Notes under the pieces: model-generated
Database searches by the model: none
Told to the model about the DNA's origin: nothing
Seen by the model: only the letters and a program-made list of their open reading frames with translations
Origin: Dipylidium caninum
Taxonomy: Eukaryota > Platyhelminthes > Cestoda > Cyclophyllidea > Dipylidiidae
Reading direction: 5' to 3'
DNA: 64,000 nt
NCBI GenBank assembly: GCA_017562135.1
Contig: QEYB01000766.1
Span: forward strand, 558,001-622,000
Program-made: the position numbers and the translations under genes
Shown: positions 12,401-26,100 of the stretch, piece by piece
Position numbering within the stretch: position 1 is the first letter of the stretch
How the letters are laid out: each line of letters starts with the position of its first letter

Positions 12401-14659
12401 AATTGCAACCCGAAAACATAGAGCCATAAATCGGTCACTTTGTTATTTCTACAATTTAGGCCTCATTTCTGCCAGCAAATATGGAAATACTTGCATGTCG
12501 TTAGAAGGTGTGTTTGTCTGAACTGTGAAAGACATTTCGAATAAGCTGTTCACAGAGGGATAAAGAGGATTCCTCAGGAATTCCAGGGTATCCTAGATTA
12601 TGTACCTTCCTTCCACCGCTATCATCGCGACACCTTTTCGTAGGCCTCCTTCAATCTCGAAATGAGGCGAGGAAAGGTAAAATCTACACCATAGGGGTTG
12701 TTTTCGTGCTGAGGAGTCACCACGCTACCTCCCTTGAGTCCCTTTCATCTCCTTCTCTCTCGCTTTAATCTCTTCGTCGACGCGATGGCCTTTTCGCGTC
12801 GCGGGGAAGGGGGAGGGGAAGAGGGGCGAGAGGCCCTCGCTCTCATCTCCCACAAAATTTCGTCTGCGCGAGACACCTCAATTGGGCCATCGGGGTGACG
12901 CCGGCATGACGTCTCCAGGCGTTGCCTCGCTCTACCCTTGCGGCAAATGACCACCCAACTGGGGACCGCTGCTGGCATGCAAAGTCGTATCACGAGGCAC
13001 TCCCTACCCGCATTCAAAATACCCCGTCAAACCTTTGATTCGGCAGCTCAAGTGGCAGGCACGAAGTGAATTTGGGTGGCTGTCTAAAACTGAGTCTTAA
13101 CAGCTCGAGGAGGACCGGAGGAGCCATCACAGCGTCCTCCTCACGTGCCTCGTCGCGCCAGGAGGACGCTTCCCCAGCGCCCAGAGGAAGTTGAGGAGGC
13201 AAGAAATTTTGCCCCGACCGGAACGGCGGCGTATGATGACTCCATGCGGCGGTGGTCCCGAAGGCACAACAAGGCGTCGTCTCCACGGTGCCTCGCCTAA
13301 TTTAGGGTACTTTTATGGCAGATGATGAGCTACTCCACTTTCATACACCTTATTATGCGCTGCCTTGCTGTTTTTACTCGGTGCTCAAAGGTGCCTGAGA
13401 AATCGCGATTGAAAGCGAACGGAGGTCTTATGACTTTTGGCAAGAAAAAGCCTACGTAGGCGGTGAAAGCCCACGCTACGAGTGGAAAGACGAGCAGGGA
13501 TTGTTTAAGACCTCTGGTCACAGGGAACCCTCTCCCCCGCTGGTATCCATGTAGAAGGCGGTTTTTTTCGTGCTTTATTTGAAAGATGGCCGCCTTTTGT
13601 TGAGAATTTGGTCGGACTTTCCCCCTTAACCGATTGGCTTTTGACAGAAGACTGTTCACTATGACAGAACGTCTGCTCTAGGGCTAAGAGGAGAGGGATT
13701 TCCACTTCCCTTTTGATGTGGTCGCACTTCAGCGTAGATGCTGCGCTTGTAGAATTTTTGAGCGCGAAACTCAGAGTGGAGACAGGTTAGGCGGTTCGCT
13801 CTTTCATCTGGCAGCTGGAAAGGTCGTGGACCTCGTACTCTTAGGCTGCTAAAACTACAGGGGACGTCTTCTCCGCCACGTGCTCAAAAACCTCATCTCG
13901 TGAAGATGTACCTGATCCGCACATACAGAAAGTCCACTTTAAACGCCGCTAAGGTGTATGCTGAAGCCATGCACTTGGCGGCCGACCGTCAACGCGACAG
14001 AAAGCGATTTGTTTGGATGGAGGGGAGGGAAGGCCGTCTTAGTGGAAATTTTGCCCAGCGCCAGTGCTTTCTTTTGGCAAATTCCCAATGCACTTCACCC
14101 CATCATGAGGGCCGAGAGGGAGGAGGAAGTGAAGTGCCCGAAACACTAACCTTGGTGAATTATAACCTGGGAGGACGGTTTGACTGACATCGCGAAGGAG
14201 CTTCGCGACTCTGTGTCTGACGGTCTCTCCTCTCGTGCCCTTTGCTCCCGACTAGTCGCCGTTCTGTGCCGCCGAGGTTTACTTTACTCCACTTGTCAGT
14301 AAATAAAGGGGGACCGCATGTAATGCGGGGTACAAGGCGTCTCTTGCAGGTTTGTGAAAACGTCATGCCAGCACAGCGCTATGCGTCTGCCACTGTCTTG
14401 GCAACGTGGGTCAGTGGACGGCGACCTTTCGGTGCTCCCTAGTGCCCCGTCGCCTTTGGGGCGGCGCCCCGTTGGTGGCACATCGCCTTGCCAATTTGGG
14501 GGGGGGGGCGGGGGAGGGGGGCGGAATGTTAAAAAATGGCATATAAATTCATTTCTATGTAGACTGCTGCTTCACTTCACATAAAATGAGTCGGCATTTT
14601 AGACACATTCCATGGCAACAAATGAGATAGTCTGATAATAAACGAAAGTATACACTTAC
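9442..14659. other. GC-rich non-coding stretch
   Basis: About 5 kb without a frame that shows a recognisable domain or coherent splice structure. It holds a G-run tract near 14,500. It may be intron of the minus-strand kinase gene if the exon at 14.66-15.26 kb belongs to it. Confidence 0.4.
14498..14523 (+). repeat. G-run tract
   Basis: Three G runs of 11, 5 and 6 separated by single bases (C, A). Such a tract can form a G-quadruplex; this is inference from sequence only. Confidence 0.6.
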
Positions 14660-15255
14660 AAAGGTCCTTCCACAGTAGTCACACTGACGGAATTTTTTCG
14701 GCTATTATTTTTGTTCAGAAAGTAGCTCACAAATGGCACTTTCCGAAACTGCCAATTAAGCAAATGCTTAGATTTGGAGGTGTTTGCCTTCCGCAGACCG
14801 GAAGATCCGTCCACCTCCACATCCACGTATGATAAACGCGCAGATTGCGGTGCTTCGGTGGCAGGTAGGAGGGTGGAGCGGGGAAGTTCGTTCTCCTGGA
14901 AATTGCACTGCGTATTCGCTCTCCTCCTTCGTGGTGTTGCAAGTTTTGCCATTGCCATCGAAAGGGGGCTGATAGGGTCCGATGGCGATTTTCTCTCCTC
15001 AGGTGTTTCTCTACCCCACGGGCTGCGTTCCGACTCCTCAGTGTCTGCACGCTCGTCACTTATCGAGTGTACTTCTGTGTTCACTATTTCGTTCTGCGGA
15101 TTGATAAAAGCAGTACTTGTGATCTTCTTTTGTGTGGTTGGCGTACTCAATGTGGAGATTCTTTCGAGATAATGCCGAAAACCAATGTCGCCCCTTGTAG
15201 TCAACGTTGAATCACTCGTCACGCCCGTCGGCGCTAGCACCGGTTCATACGCCAT
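14660..15255 (-). CDS. Ser/Thr-rich coding exon, possibly the 5' exon of the downstream kinase gene
   Basis: An open frame of 198 codons from an ATG at 15255 to a perfect GTAAGT donor at 14659, ending in phase 2. The protein is rich in Ser, Thr, Arg and Glu, with many SP/TP sites, resembling in style the Ser-rich exons at 7.25-9.3 kb on the same strand. No known domain is recognised. No acceptor with matching phase was found for a direct join to the 9281 exon, so an unseen exon may lie between, or this may be a separate gene. The function is unknown. Confidence 0.4.
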
Positions 15256-15480
15256 TGGATGAGCTCTCGAAAGAGTAAAAGGCTCCGCCTAGTGTGTGTT
15301 TGAAGATGGGTATGTAGGTGAGTGGGTGGAGGCTTGGTTATGAGTAGTGTTCGACGCAGAAGGTGTGGTCTTTTCTCCGTCTGTTCTCGACTCAGTTCTT
15401 CCACTCCCTTTTCTGATTCCCAATTCCCAAATGGGCACAGGATTGCCACTCGCCGCTTTCGTTCAGTGTGGTTGTACCTG

Positions 15481-15745
15481 ACACTACGCGTGTGACTGAG
15501 TGTGTATGTGTACGTATGTGTGTGTGACTGTGTGTGTGTGTGTGTATGTGACACTTCTCCATGTGACTATTGATTTGGCTGCCGAACCGAGAGGAGAGGT
15601 GCGATTGCTGCGGTGGCTTGCGCGCGTGTGTGTGTGCGCGTGGGTGCAAGCACCCGCCTCAGGCCGCACCTGCCGCTGCCTGTGCACGCATGTGCACGCG
15701 TGTGTGTGTGTGTGTGTGAGCGTTCACGCGTGCGGCTGTGCGTGC
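15481..15745. repeat. GT/CA-rich microsatellite region
   Basis: Two blocks of alternating GT (about 15,489-15,552 and 15,618-15,722), interrupted by unique sequence. Open frames reading Thr-His or Cys-Val repeats here are products of the repeat and are not genes. Confidence 0.8.
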
Positions 15746-15811
15746 CGATAAAAATAGGGCGTAACAGGTACTGAACAAAGCCCTCATGGACACCCAACAA
15801 AGCACTCCTCC

Positions 15812-15843
15812 ATCGATCGCCCTTCGATCGCCCTTCGATCGAC
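15812..15843. repeat. Short tandem repeat, unit TCGATCGCCCT
   Basis: About three adjacent copies of an 11-nt unit containing the palindrome CGATCG. It lies just after the GT microsatellite. Confidence 0.55.
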
Positions 15844-15901
15844 CTCGGGGGACACGACCACCCGCGAAGCCGGTCCACTTGCTCTGTCCGCAAGTGCGCA
15901 C

Positions 15902-17800
15902 GATTTTAGGTCGACTCGAACACGAAGACCGCGCCTTGAGGGAGCGCAGCAGTTATGCGCGCGATGGAATAGCTGTGAAAGGACCTGCCATCTTTAAAAG
16001 AGACCATATATTAAGATGAGTGGAGTCTGTCAACTAGGAAAATTCGATTGTCCGTTGTCTTTAACTGGTCGACATTATGACAACGCCAGAATTCGTTCGA
16101 CTCCGCTCTCACCAAACTTGATCCGCTTCTCTTGGGCCACTTGGCAAAGGCGTGGGGACCAGCAACGGGAGCTGAACTAGGCGCCAAGACGGTGTCAAGT
16201 CCTGACTGCAGGCAGTGGCACTGACCCTTGCGGACGCTCTCGCAACCACAATTAGCATATTAGCACTGTGTGAGGGTGGACTATCGTCACTTGTTATAAT
16301 GCAGTCTCGTTACCTCTCCGCCAGAAGACAGACAACGCCCTCGAGTTTTCCTGCGGGATAATCACCCCTCAACACCAAATAGTAGAATTGTTAAAGGCTG
16401 GTTGTCCAGCGTCTTGGCAGCTGCGTCGAAGTGCAAGTCCCATGATCTAAAGGGACTGAGTTCCGTACTGCCGGGAAATGGCCGAAACGGCGTCTCACGG
16501 GAGTGCTTACGCTGCCACGATGTCAGGGTCCGGGCTGTTCATGTGCCTGATCATTCATCTGTCTCTGCGACGTGGCGGTCCTTGGGCCTTTGTGGGACAT
16601 TTGCTCGTCTGGTCCTCGTGGCTGCACAACCAGGAATTCGACGAGCGAGACCAACGCATGAGGAAACATCATGTCTGTCAGCTCTTTCAGGAGGGTTTTG
16701 ACAACACAAACCCTCATTCGTGCTCTCATACCTCCGTGCAAGGTTTGTTTGGTCGATGATTTCCTTCAAGGGACTGATACAACACTCATTCAGGACAAAA
16801 GGCCCTTTCCCCTCAGAGGAACCCGTGGAATCCTAACAAGGCGCCTGGCTTCCCGATGATCCCCTCCAACGGGTGCCTGGCCATGGGGAAGAGGAGGAAG
16901 GCGTTTTAAATAGAGGAGTACACCGTCTCTGCGACGGAGGTGCTGATTAAACTTTACCTTAATACTAATCTAGTCGGAGAAGCCACTTGACGATTTCAGA
17001 CGCCACCTCTGATAATCACATTGCTAAGCCGTGATATACACATCAAAAGTGGATCATGAGCGATGGCAGAGATAAATAACGCAGATCACACACCAAAGCT
17101 CCTGTCACAACCGTTTCTGGAGTACCATGAAGAGTAGAGGTGAAACCTTCCCGTGATGCATTAGGGAGCCCCTGTGACAATCATAGGAGTCAAGTGGAGG
17201 ATGCATTGTCAAGAACAGAGCTTTCGCTCTCTCGCCTCCTCTCTCGCCACACACTTGCAGGGCTTCCGAAGTGCCTAGCATCGAAACTCGGGCGGGAGAA
17301 GTTCTGGGCATTTCGGCGCAAAGGACAATTAGTGTTGAAGTGTGTGGGGTGACGAGGGAAAAACTTTCCACCCTGTGGGGGAAACAGACCAGCGTGAGGG
17401 TGCCGAGCAACGAAAAGCCGCACTTTTTTGAGGTGTCATTTCTAGCAGCAGCTTTGCGGGGAGAGTGAAGAAGTCTGCCATGTTATGTTTGCTTTACTTT
17501 ACGCCACTCGACCTTCGGAATCTTCCTCTCTCAATGGCTTGGCTTAGGGATCATTCCATCAGCCCCAACATGTGAACTCGAGGGGGAAGGGAGGGTTGGC
17601 GAATTCCACCATAACGTCGAGGTTTGGAAACTTGGGTGATTTTACAAAGACGAGCATATCGTGGCAGATAACATCATAGTACAACAGAAATTCTAAGGAA
17701 GTATATTCAGATCTCGATAAAGCGCGACGAAAGCCAAAACCCGAGGCCTCTACTCTCTCCTCCCAAGAAGCATTCAGCGCTGAAAGTCGAAAGGTCGCCG
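15902..17800. other. Non-coding stretch, nothing recognised
   Basis: Several short open frames on both strands overlap one another, but none shows a domain, an amino-acid bias or convincing splice borders. Confidence 0.4.
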
Positions 17801-18229
17801 TCACTCTCCCCATGACGAGGGCAAGATGAGAGCTGCTTCATGCCGCAGAAAACTGAGCTTTCCTCGAGAACGGGTGACCACAAGCGTAACCTCTTTCACC
17901 CGGCTTGGCCAGCTCCGTCCCAACCGTCGCGTACGTCGCCGAGGGGATGGAACCATCCCCTCAACAGCGCGCTCCACCCGCTCGCCGAGAGGAGTGCGCT
18001 GACGCCTGCGGCGCATGCAGCATCCGGTGGGAACTGAATGACGCCGAGGAGTGTCGAAATTAACACTCGAGAGCAAAACACGCCAATGTAATGACTTTAA
18101 TTTTGTTGAATTCGGATCACATTTCACTTTGCCTTTTGCTGTCTTCCCACTTTCGACAGCATGACCTATTCGCCATGGCTCTTTATTATTCTGGCTACTC
18201 TTTGGATCTATAGAGAAAGTTCTCGTCAT
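17801..18229 (-). CDS. Candidate exon, unknown protein
   Basis: A 142-codon open frame beginning MTRTFSIDPKSS, preceded by a plausible acceptor (ATATAGCACAG), with an Arg-rich stretch in the middle. No domain is recognised and no donor is compelling. It lies upstream, on the same strand, of the Ser-rich exons and kinase. It could be a 5' exon of that gene or a chance frame in GC-rich DNA. Confidence 0.2.
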   Translation of the reverse strand: MTRTFSIDPKSSQNNKEPWRIGHAVESGKTAKGKVKCDPNSTKLKSLHWRVLLSSVNFDTPRRHSVPTGCCMRRRRQRTPLGERVERAVEGMVPSPRRRTRRLGRSWPSRVKEVTLVVTRSRGKLSFLRHEAALILPSSWGE

Positions 18230-18281
18230 CTGTGCTATATAAAACAGAATACATTCCTTTTCTTACCGTTAATATGCTTTA

Positions 18282-19127
18282 TTAAATAATATATTTGTCA
18301 TTACTATTAATGACCTCTTCACTGCATGAGGATAATCCGTATATCCAATTTTCGAAAATATTTAATCTTTTGATGTTTAAAAATGAACCCTTCAAAATAT
18401 ATCGTGCAGACAAAAAGAAGTGAGAAATGGAGGATGCTAAGTCCAGGGAATATGGTGAATGCGAGAGCATTTCTTGGCCCAGTTCTGCAATTCTTTGACG
18501 GTTTGAAAACAGCATATCGTACAGCATTATCATCATGCATTATGATGTCCTTCCTCTACAACATTGCCGGCCTCCTTCCTTGGACTGCCGTCTTTAAATT
18601 AGCCATTTGCTGACAACATTGTCCCTCCATCGTTCCACTATACACACCACAAAATTTTCCTACACAGAGAAAAATTACTTTAAAGGTGGAAGGACCACGT
18701 TCTCCCGGTTCACAATGTCCCACTTTCCTTACAATTTTCCCGTAGGCAATCCACCTTCCATCTTAAATTATCATCCGATTCAAGGAGAGCTCGATTGATT
18801 ACGATGATGCGAAAATGCGCACATGTCGACTCGACCATACAAATTTTTTCGAGTTCATTCGAGCGGCGCCCGTCTTGAATATATCCACACCAATCCTCTT
18901 CTCCGTTTATGGTCCGAAACTATTTGCAAAGCTGAATTGAGCCTTTCCACGATCTCCGATTTTGTTAGTAAAGGATTCTTCGCCAACATGTTCTCAAAAG
19001 TATCGTCGTCGACCAAAGATGATCGCCGAGAAAGTGGCTTACCAGAAAGGTGGAAATCACATGTTTCAGAATTTTCCAACCATCTTCTGAAATTCTTAAA
19101 AAATACAATAGGGTAAGTGAACTCCAT
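18282..19127 (-). mobile_element. Decayed mariner-family transposon (transposase remnant)
   Basis: Two minus-strand segments read as parts of a mariner transposase. The first, 19127-18855, resembles the N-terminal DNA-binding region (…RRSSLVDDDTFE… then a helix-turn-helix-like stretch ending in basic residues). The second, about 18620-18282, resembles the catalytic C-terminus: HDDNA matches the family's HDNAR, and SPYSLDLASS matches its PYSPDLAPSD. The reading frame is broken by stops and frame changes between and within the segments, and the middle third is barely recognisable. No terminal inverted repeats were seen. It is a dead copy, probably old. It lies where GC-rich DNA gives way to AT-richer DNA. 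Confidence 0.8.
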
Positions 19128-20194
19128 CAGTAGCTATGGCTACGCTATCGCTTCGCACCTAAGACTAACGTAAATGAACTTTGTTTTAGTTAATTCGTTA
19201 CCTCAGTATATGTACACTAAGCGATACAAGTAGAGAGCCGAACATACGCAAAATGAACATGTGACATGTGCCGAAAATTATCGTAGAAATGAACATTATT
19301 ATGTCTCAGAGTCGGAGGCTTCTTGGGCGGGTACCCCCACAGGGGTCGCTAGCTATGCGATATATAGAAGGATATTGCAATACAGATGAGATGAAAGATA
19401 AGAGTTGGTAGTTACGATTAACCCATGTGCCTCCCGCTCTCCGCCGCCTCGCAATTACATTTGATTATGTGGTTTGCACTACGATTCGAGTTTCTATGGT
19501 GATCAGTAAGCCTGCAATGGCCGTGCAATCGGTAGGAGGTAACAGATGACTACTTTTCCGGCAGCATGGGCAGTTTGTAAGTCTCCTTCGCGAGTGCACC
19601 TTACAAATCTGAAATAAATGGATCGGCAGGAAGATATAAGTTGTTCCAAGGAATGATTTACCACAGGCATATTGTATTTTCCTAATGTACATTACCATGC
19701 CAGGGTGACACCCATTCCTTTACCCAATCAAAATAGTACAGCATCAAATAAGCGAATAATAAGACGACCTGTAAGGGAACTGCACAGTGCACAGCTGCAA
19801 AAAAAATTTAGGTCCACGTATCCCCTTCCTCTCCAAGCATCGTACACACCTTTACAAAACTGAGAAATGGTATATTTAGACGAGTTAACCTGTCAAGTTC
19901 TTTTGCAAATGATATTCGATTTTGTTTGTCAACGCATGGGTCCTCATTATTTGGGAATTAAAGGGAAATGTTTTGAATTTAGATAAGCCCAAGTACCGTG
20001 CTCGCAAACTTTTACTAAAAATACAGCCTAGTATAAATAGATTAAGTTAATATTATTAGAATAATTATTAATTATTTATGGTTTTGGATATTATACGATT
20101 TTGCAATAAGGAACTTGATTTCTTTATATTAGTCAAAGGATATACTCTACAGGGAAAGGCGACTTTTTGATATATCAAGGTTGATACATGCACC
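19128..20194. other. AT-rich intergenic stretch upstream of IDH2
   Basis: About 1 kb between the mariner remnant and the IDH2 start codon. No gene is recognised. It presumably contains the IDH2 promoter and 5' UTR, but no core promoter element could be singled out. Confidence 0.4.
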
Positions 20195-23100
20195 ATGAGT
20201 CGAGTGCTTAGTCTGGCAAAGAGTTTCTCATACGCCGTTAATTTTGGTATATCACCATTAATCGTTGACGGAATATGTGTAGTTCCTTGCCGCTATGTGA
20301 GCCGAATCAAGGTGGAAAATCCGGTCGTTGAATTAGATGGGGATGAGATGACGCGCATTATTTGGACCCAAATAAAGGACAAAGTAACTCTCATTCCACT
20401 AAAAGCACATGGTCTATCAGTTTATATATCCTTATTTGGATGTTAACTGCAAGTACTTTGATTTGGGTCTGAAAAATCGGGATGACACCGATGACCAAGT
20501 TACTATCGAAGCTGCTCACGCTATCCAAAAATATAATGTGGGCATAAAATGCGCCACTATAACGCCGGACGAGGCGCGTGTTAAAGAATTTAACCTTAAG
20601 CAAATGTGGAAGTCTCCGAATGGAACCATTCGTAACATTCTTGGGGGGACAATATTCCGAGAACCGATAATATGTTCAAATATACCTCGTCTTGTACCCG
20701 GCTGGAAAAAAGCCATTGTTGTTGGCCGACACGCTTTTGGCGACCAGGTATTATAAAATTGTCTAAAATAAACATACTATCAGCAGTGTTTATAGTGATT
20801 ACTCTGCTATTTTCTTTTAAAAGTAGAATACGCAAGCCTCTTGTCGATGTTTTCATCGTGACATTCACCATGTTTTACTTTCTTTGATTTAGGGACTTGC
20901 TTGATTAAAGTGTAGTTAATTGGTCTAATAACTTGAAAACTGACGTTTCATTATGACTTTTAATTAACATGTAGTAAGCTGCTTGTTGATATTATCCTTT
21001 TATTCGTTAGTTTTTTCCATTCTGAATGGGTTGATAACCAATATTTTATTGTAGTATCGCGCCACGGAGTTGGTGGTTCCGCAAGCAGGAAAATTAGAAT
21101 TGAAATTCACACCTGAGTCTGGAGAACCTATCAGCCTTGAGGTGTTTGACTTCAAGACTGGCGGTGGTGTCGGTATGGCAATGTATAATACGGATGAGGT
21201 GAGTTAAGGCGAAAATATGCTCGAACACATGCAAACACTAGTACCCTAAGGTATTTGTGTCCATTGGTTGATATGAGTGATCTATATTCAAGACCCCTTT
21301 GTGCGATTTGCGTAGAATATGTTAAACTTGACTTTTGTTTTTTTGTATTGGGACTGATAGTGACTGATTTGTTTCTCACCTTTTTGACTTATTACTTAGA
21401 TATTGTAATCACATTTTGACAGAGCATTCAAGGGTTCGCTCACAGTTGTTTCAACTACGCCCTGTCAAAGAAATGGCCCCTATATTTGAGCACGAAAAAC
21501 ACCATCTTGAAGAGGTACGATGGGCGTTTCAAGGACATATTCGCTGAAGTGTATGAATCGTAAGTGTGCAGCAAATATCATTTACTCGCGTCTGTTACGC
21601 GGTGTTCGGTGTTCGGGTTGAGAAAACTTCTTACACTCCCCACGTTTATAGGAAATACCGCAAGGAATTCGAGGCAAACGGGATTTGGTATGAGCATCGA
21701 CTAATAGATGACATGGTAGCGCAAGGGCTCAAGTCCTCCGGCGGTTTCGTCTGGGCCTGCAAAAACTACGACGGCGATGTTCAAAGTGATGTAGTTGCTC
21801 AAGGTGGGTTACCGTCCTTTATCGTCCTCTACTCTTCATTGGTGGATACGCGCTTGTGTTAAATTTGTGGGGACAAGTGGGCTTTTAGTATGAGAGCAGT
21901 GGGATATGGAGGCGGACAAGGTCGGGGGCAAAGGAATTCTGTACACCATCGACGCTGACCTTTTTTTCACAAAATACCACTGAGAGGATTCTGTTACCAG
22001 TGCTTTATTTTGAATATAATTCGACGTCCTCGTGCACCTGAAATGGCGATATTTATTGCACATTGGAATCGCTGACAACCTTTATCTCATTGAGACACGA
22101 AGTATGAAGCTGGTCGGTAACCGTTGACTACTGAGCGATTGTATCTGCGGCGTTCTTGTAGGACATGAAAATTTGCCTGTGTGTAAGCATATTTAATGGA
22201 ATAAACCCAAAAATATGCGATTTAGGCAGTTGCTTGCAACAATTTCAGTCTAAGTCGAGGGACAAGGCGACGAGGTGTACTGGCTGCTGCCGGGTACCGC
22301 CGCCCTCGTTGTCGTCTCCTGTTCCTGCGTGAGCCAATGAGGTAGACGTGAATGGAACAGCGGGTTTTTCACCACCACCTCTCGTGCGCGTGCGTCAAGG
22401 TAGGCTGGCAGTCGGCGACTGGCGTTGCTCGAAGTAAACACTGCCTCAAACGCACTCGCTAACTGGCTACCTCCTTTCACTAAGGTCGTCTGACTGCAGG
22501 AATGCAGACAACGTTATAAAAATTTCTTCGCGGATTGCCGAAACCTCGTTCGTAAAGACGCGAGAGCGTCGGATGTTGGGGTGTCTCGACAAGGCGAATA
22601 AAATAGATGGCCTTCATTATAACTAGGAAAACGCAAAGGGGAGCACGTCGAATTGGAGGGATGGATTTCTTCCTCCATAGATACTCGTCCATAATCGCAT
22701 AATTCTGTTTTCTCTTACATTTTCGTCTCGCTATGAGGGAATTGTTGTCAAGTGCCTTTGTGTGTTTACTTAATCACGTCCAGTCGTTTACGAACTTCGA
22801 TATCTGCTTGGCAGACAAAGATGGAGTCCCTAAAAGAGCGACCGAAATACAAATGGTTTTGGACCTGTCTGATCACGTTTATAAAACAAGAGGCAGGGGG
22901 GCACTTCTACACGCGCACATTCAGTGTAATGGAGTCGATCGAGCAACTCTTTTCTGCCCGATTTCGAGACTTCTGGCATGCTTAAAGGAAGCAGGCACGA
23001 GAAGAAGAAGAAGAAGAAGAAGAAGGAAAGGAAGCAAGCCCTTCCCTTACCCCATGGCCCCCAGCTCGTATCCCTTCCTTCCCAGCATTGTAAGGCATTC

Positions 23101-26100
23101 ATAACTTCTGCCGGGATGGACTCATAGAAACCTGGGAAATTACACTTGAGACATTTCCTCCATAGGATTTCATCTCTCCGTGTGTTTCGATTTTGAAAGA
23201 ACTGGATGAGATTTGTGTGACCGGCTGACGTTGATTCAATGGCCGCCTTCTCTGTCAGTCTTGCGTGACACTCGGCCCGTCATTGTCAGATCACCGCGAC
23301 GGGCCTGGAGGAGCTATGGCGGTAGACGAGCGTAAGATTATACACCGAGTCGTCTCATTGGCGTGGCAGCCAGATTGTGCTACACCTCGGCCGCTTGCTG
23401 GCTTCGTGTTCCGTCCACTTGTGAGTGCTGCTGGAATGCGACTATGCGGCTAATGCGACTAATTCCGTTTGAGACCCGGCAGAACCTGACTCGGTGAAGA
23501 GGACAGCGTCCCCATTTGAGGCACTCAGTCGAGTTTAAAAACGCCCCTCGGCCTGCGAAGACAACTGGTCGGGTGCGGAGTATTAGTGTTGAGCACTCGT
23601 CGATTTTGTCACGGAATACGAAGATTCATTCAAGCCAGGAAGTAAATTTGTGCGGTAAGAAGGGTTAGAATGCAGACTTATATGCTTCTACTTGGTGCAG
23701 GCTACGGATCCCTGGGCTTGATGACCTCGGTATTGATGTGTCCCGACGGCAAGACAATGGAGGCAGAGGCGGCACACGGGACGGTAACACGACACTACCG
23801 CGAACACCAACGCGGTCGGCCCACCAGCACCAACCCGGTCGCCAGCATCTTCGCCTGGACCCGCGGCCTCGCCCACCGAGCCAAGCTCGACGGCAATAAG
23901 GACCTGGGAATGTGAGTCCGAACCACTCCCCTCGAGACTTTTGGGCCAACTCTATCTAAGGGAATTAGACACTCTTCGTCTCACCCTCTTCGCAAAGCCT
24001 ATGGGTTTCTTGATCTTCACCCAGTTAACATCCTTAAGTAAATGTGACGAATTCAGAGAGGAAAGCTCTTTAGCCCCACGCTTTTTCCTGCGGATTCTGC
24101 AGGAGGGGAAGAAGTATTCGCCGAAGTAGCGGATCTTTTTAACTCAATCACCCATTCTCCTTATCGCCTTCGCACTCTCGCGACAAACTTCTTTTAAAAT
24201 CCAATTTCCAAGGGCCGCAAATCTTTTCTAAGGGAGTGTGCGGTCGCGTAAATGGAAGAGGCCCAACTCCACTGAGCCTCACCAGTTGTTATGAGTAAAT
24301 TTGATCGACCTTCAAGTGGGCTTTGGTTCCGCAGTGCAGAGGTGAAATTCTTTTTCATTTCACCCCTTTTTTACAACTGTTGGCATTAGTAGAACGAGCG
24401 GGGAAAGCTGATTTGTGAGTCTTTGCACGCCCTTAAAACTGTGTGGCAATAAATATCCACCCGCCACAATCCCCCCGTTTTACCCTCAACATAATGCCAG
24501 TCCATGCCTCTCTTTGGCTGCTCAGAGACCGGGCAATCGTTTGCCTACCTGACGTTTGTGGTGTGGTCCTGTTCAAACACTTAGTCGGGTACAGTCGACT
24601 GACTTGTTGGCCGAGAAATGCGAATGGTTAACCACACACCTGGGACCCGCAATCGTGGATTACGGGACTAACTGGTCAAACGCCAGTTACATGGCATTCC
24701 GAGCATTCGTAAACAGTTCGGTTGTTTACACCGAAGATTTCCCACTCACCCTCCATAAGGCACAACGCACACTCGTGGGAGGTAGAACCACAACGAGAAA
24801 CCACAGATGGTTATTGAAAAATTCACTGACTTTGCCTTGATAACTTTAACCTTCCCCATGATGTCGTCTTAGCACCCAAGTGATTTATGAGTGCATCATA
24901 TCACCGAGATACCAAATTTTGAGCGGGACCTAGTTGAACAATTCGTGTCCTCTTCGTGGACTTGGATGCGGGGTAGCAAATGCGATTGCGGTAAATCCGC
25001 GATTAGAACACAGATAGGCTGGTAAGATGCAGAAGTCCCCCACGGTAAGCAAAAAGTGTGGGTGAATAGAGAAATGCCATCTTTTTCATGGCCTTGGGGC
25101 ACTTTTCGCCTCCACCACCGGCATTCGTCCCCTTGCGCGGAGGCGGTTGCGATCGCGGAGCTGAAGCGTACACGCGACTCCACCCGCTATTCAAGAGGCA
25201 ATCAGTGTCCGCAGAAGTTGTCTGAAAACTAACACTTCATGCGATGCATTTCATCTTTTTCATTGGTAAATCTCCCTTCTGTTGATGGCGCTGACAGGCG
25301 AGTCACGTGACGCCACACAAGGGAATATAGTGAAATGCCTCGGTGCTAAATTATACCTAGTTTTTTTTACTTAGTCACTTTGTTGTTCTACCTGCTCTCC
25401 TCGAGATTGTTAGGGCGGAATACGACATCCTCCTCAACTATACGTGTCATTCGGGTATAATTGCCAAATCAACTAGCATATTGAGCTGAAAAACAATATT
25501 TTTGGTCGGTTATGGTCGATCGAATCCACTTTAAACGTTAGAACCGCTGTAGAGACGAGGCTGCTTAATCGGTAAAAAAAATATTTCTCAAACATGCTAC
25601 ATGACCTTTGAAATAAGCTTGGAACATTTGAACTTGTTCATTAATATCGCATAGTGAAAATTCGGTAATTAGGTAGTGGTCATTTGGTGAACATGGAGAA
25701 AATCGTCAGGTTTTCACTCGGTCAAAGGGGAAACAACGTGGATGACACGGAGGAAAAAGAATGTGGAAACCTAAAACCAAGAGCCACCAGAACGGAGGCA
25801 GAGAAGAAATCGGTCTAAATTCCCTTGCTTTCCTAGTTAAAAACATTTGTAGGGCCACCTCCACCTTCTCCGACCTATTCTAAGGCCTTTATACTTCGCA
25901 AGAAACTTATCCACTTTAAAGGCCGGTAATTTGGCTCAATATTGCATCCGTCATACTGGTTCACTACAATTACAATAATATCGTAGCGAAAGAATTTCGT
26001 CTTGCCTACCACGTGCATATGACTTGAACGACTCGGTCTGTGTTTGTTTAAATATTATCAGCCAATTAAACATAACAATTACCATGGCGGATAACTAACA

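Noticed and set aside
15234..15901. Thr/His- and Cys/Val-rich frames on both strands
   Set aside because: They are translations of the GT/CA microsatellite.
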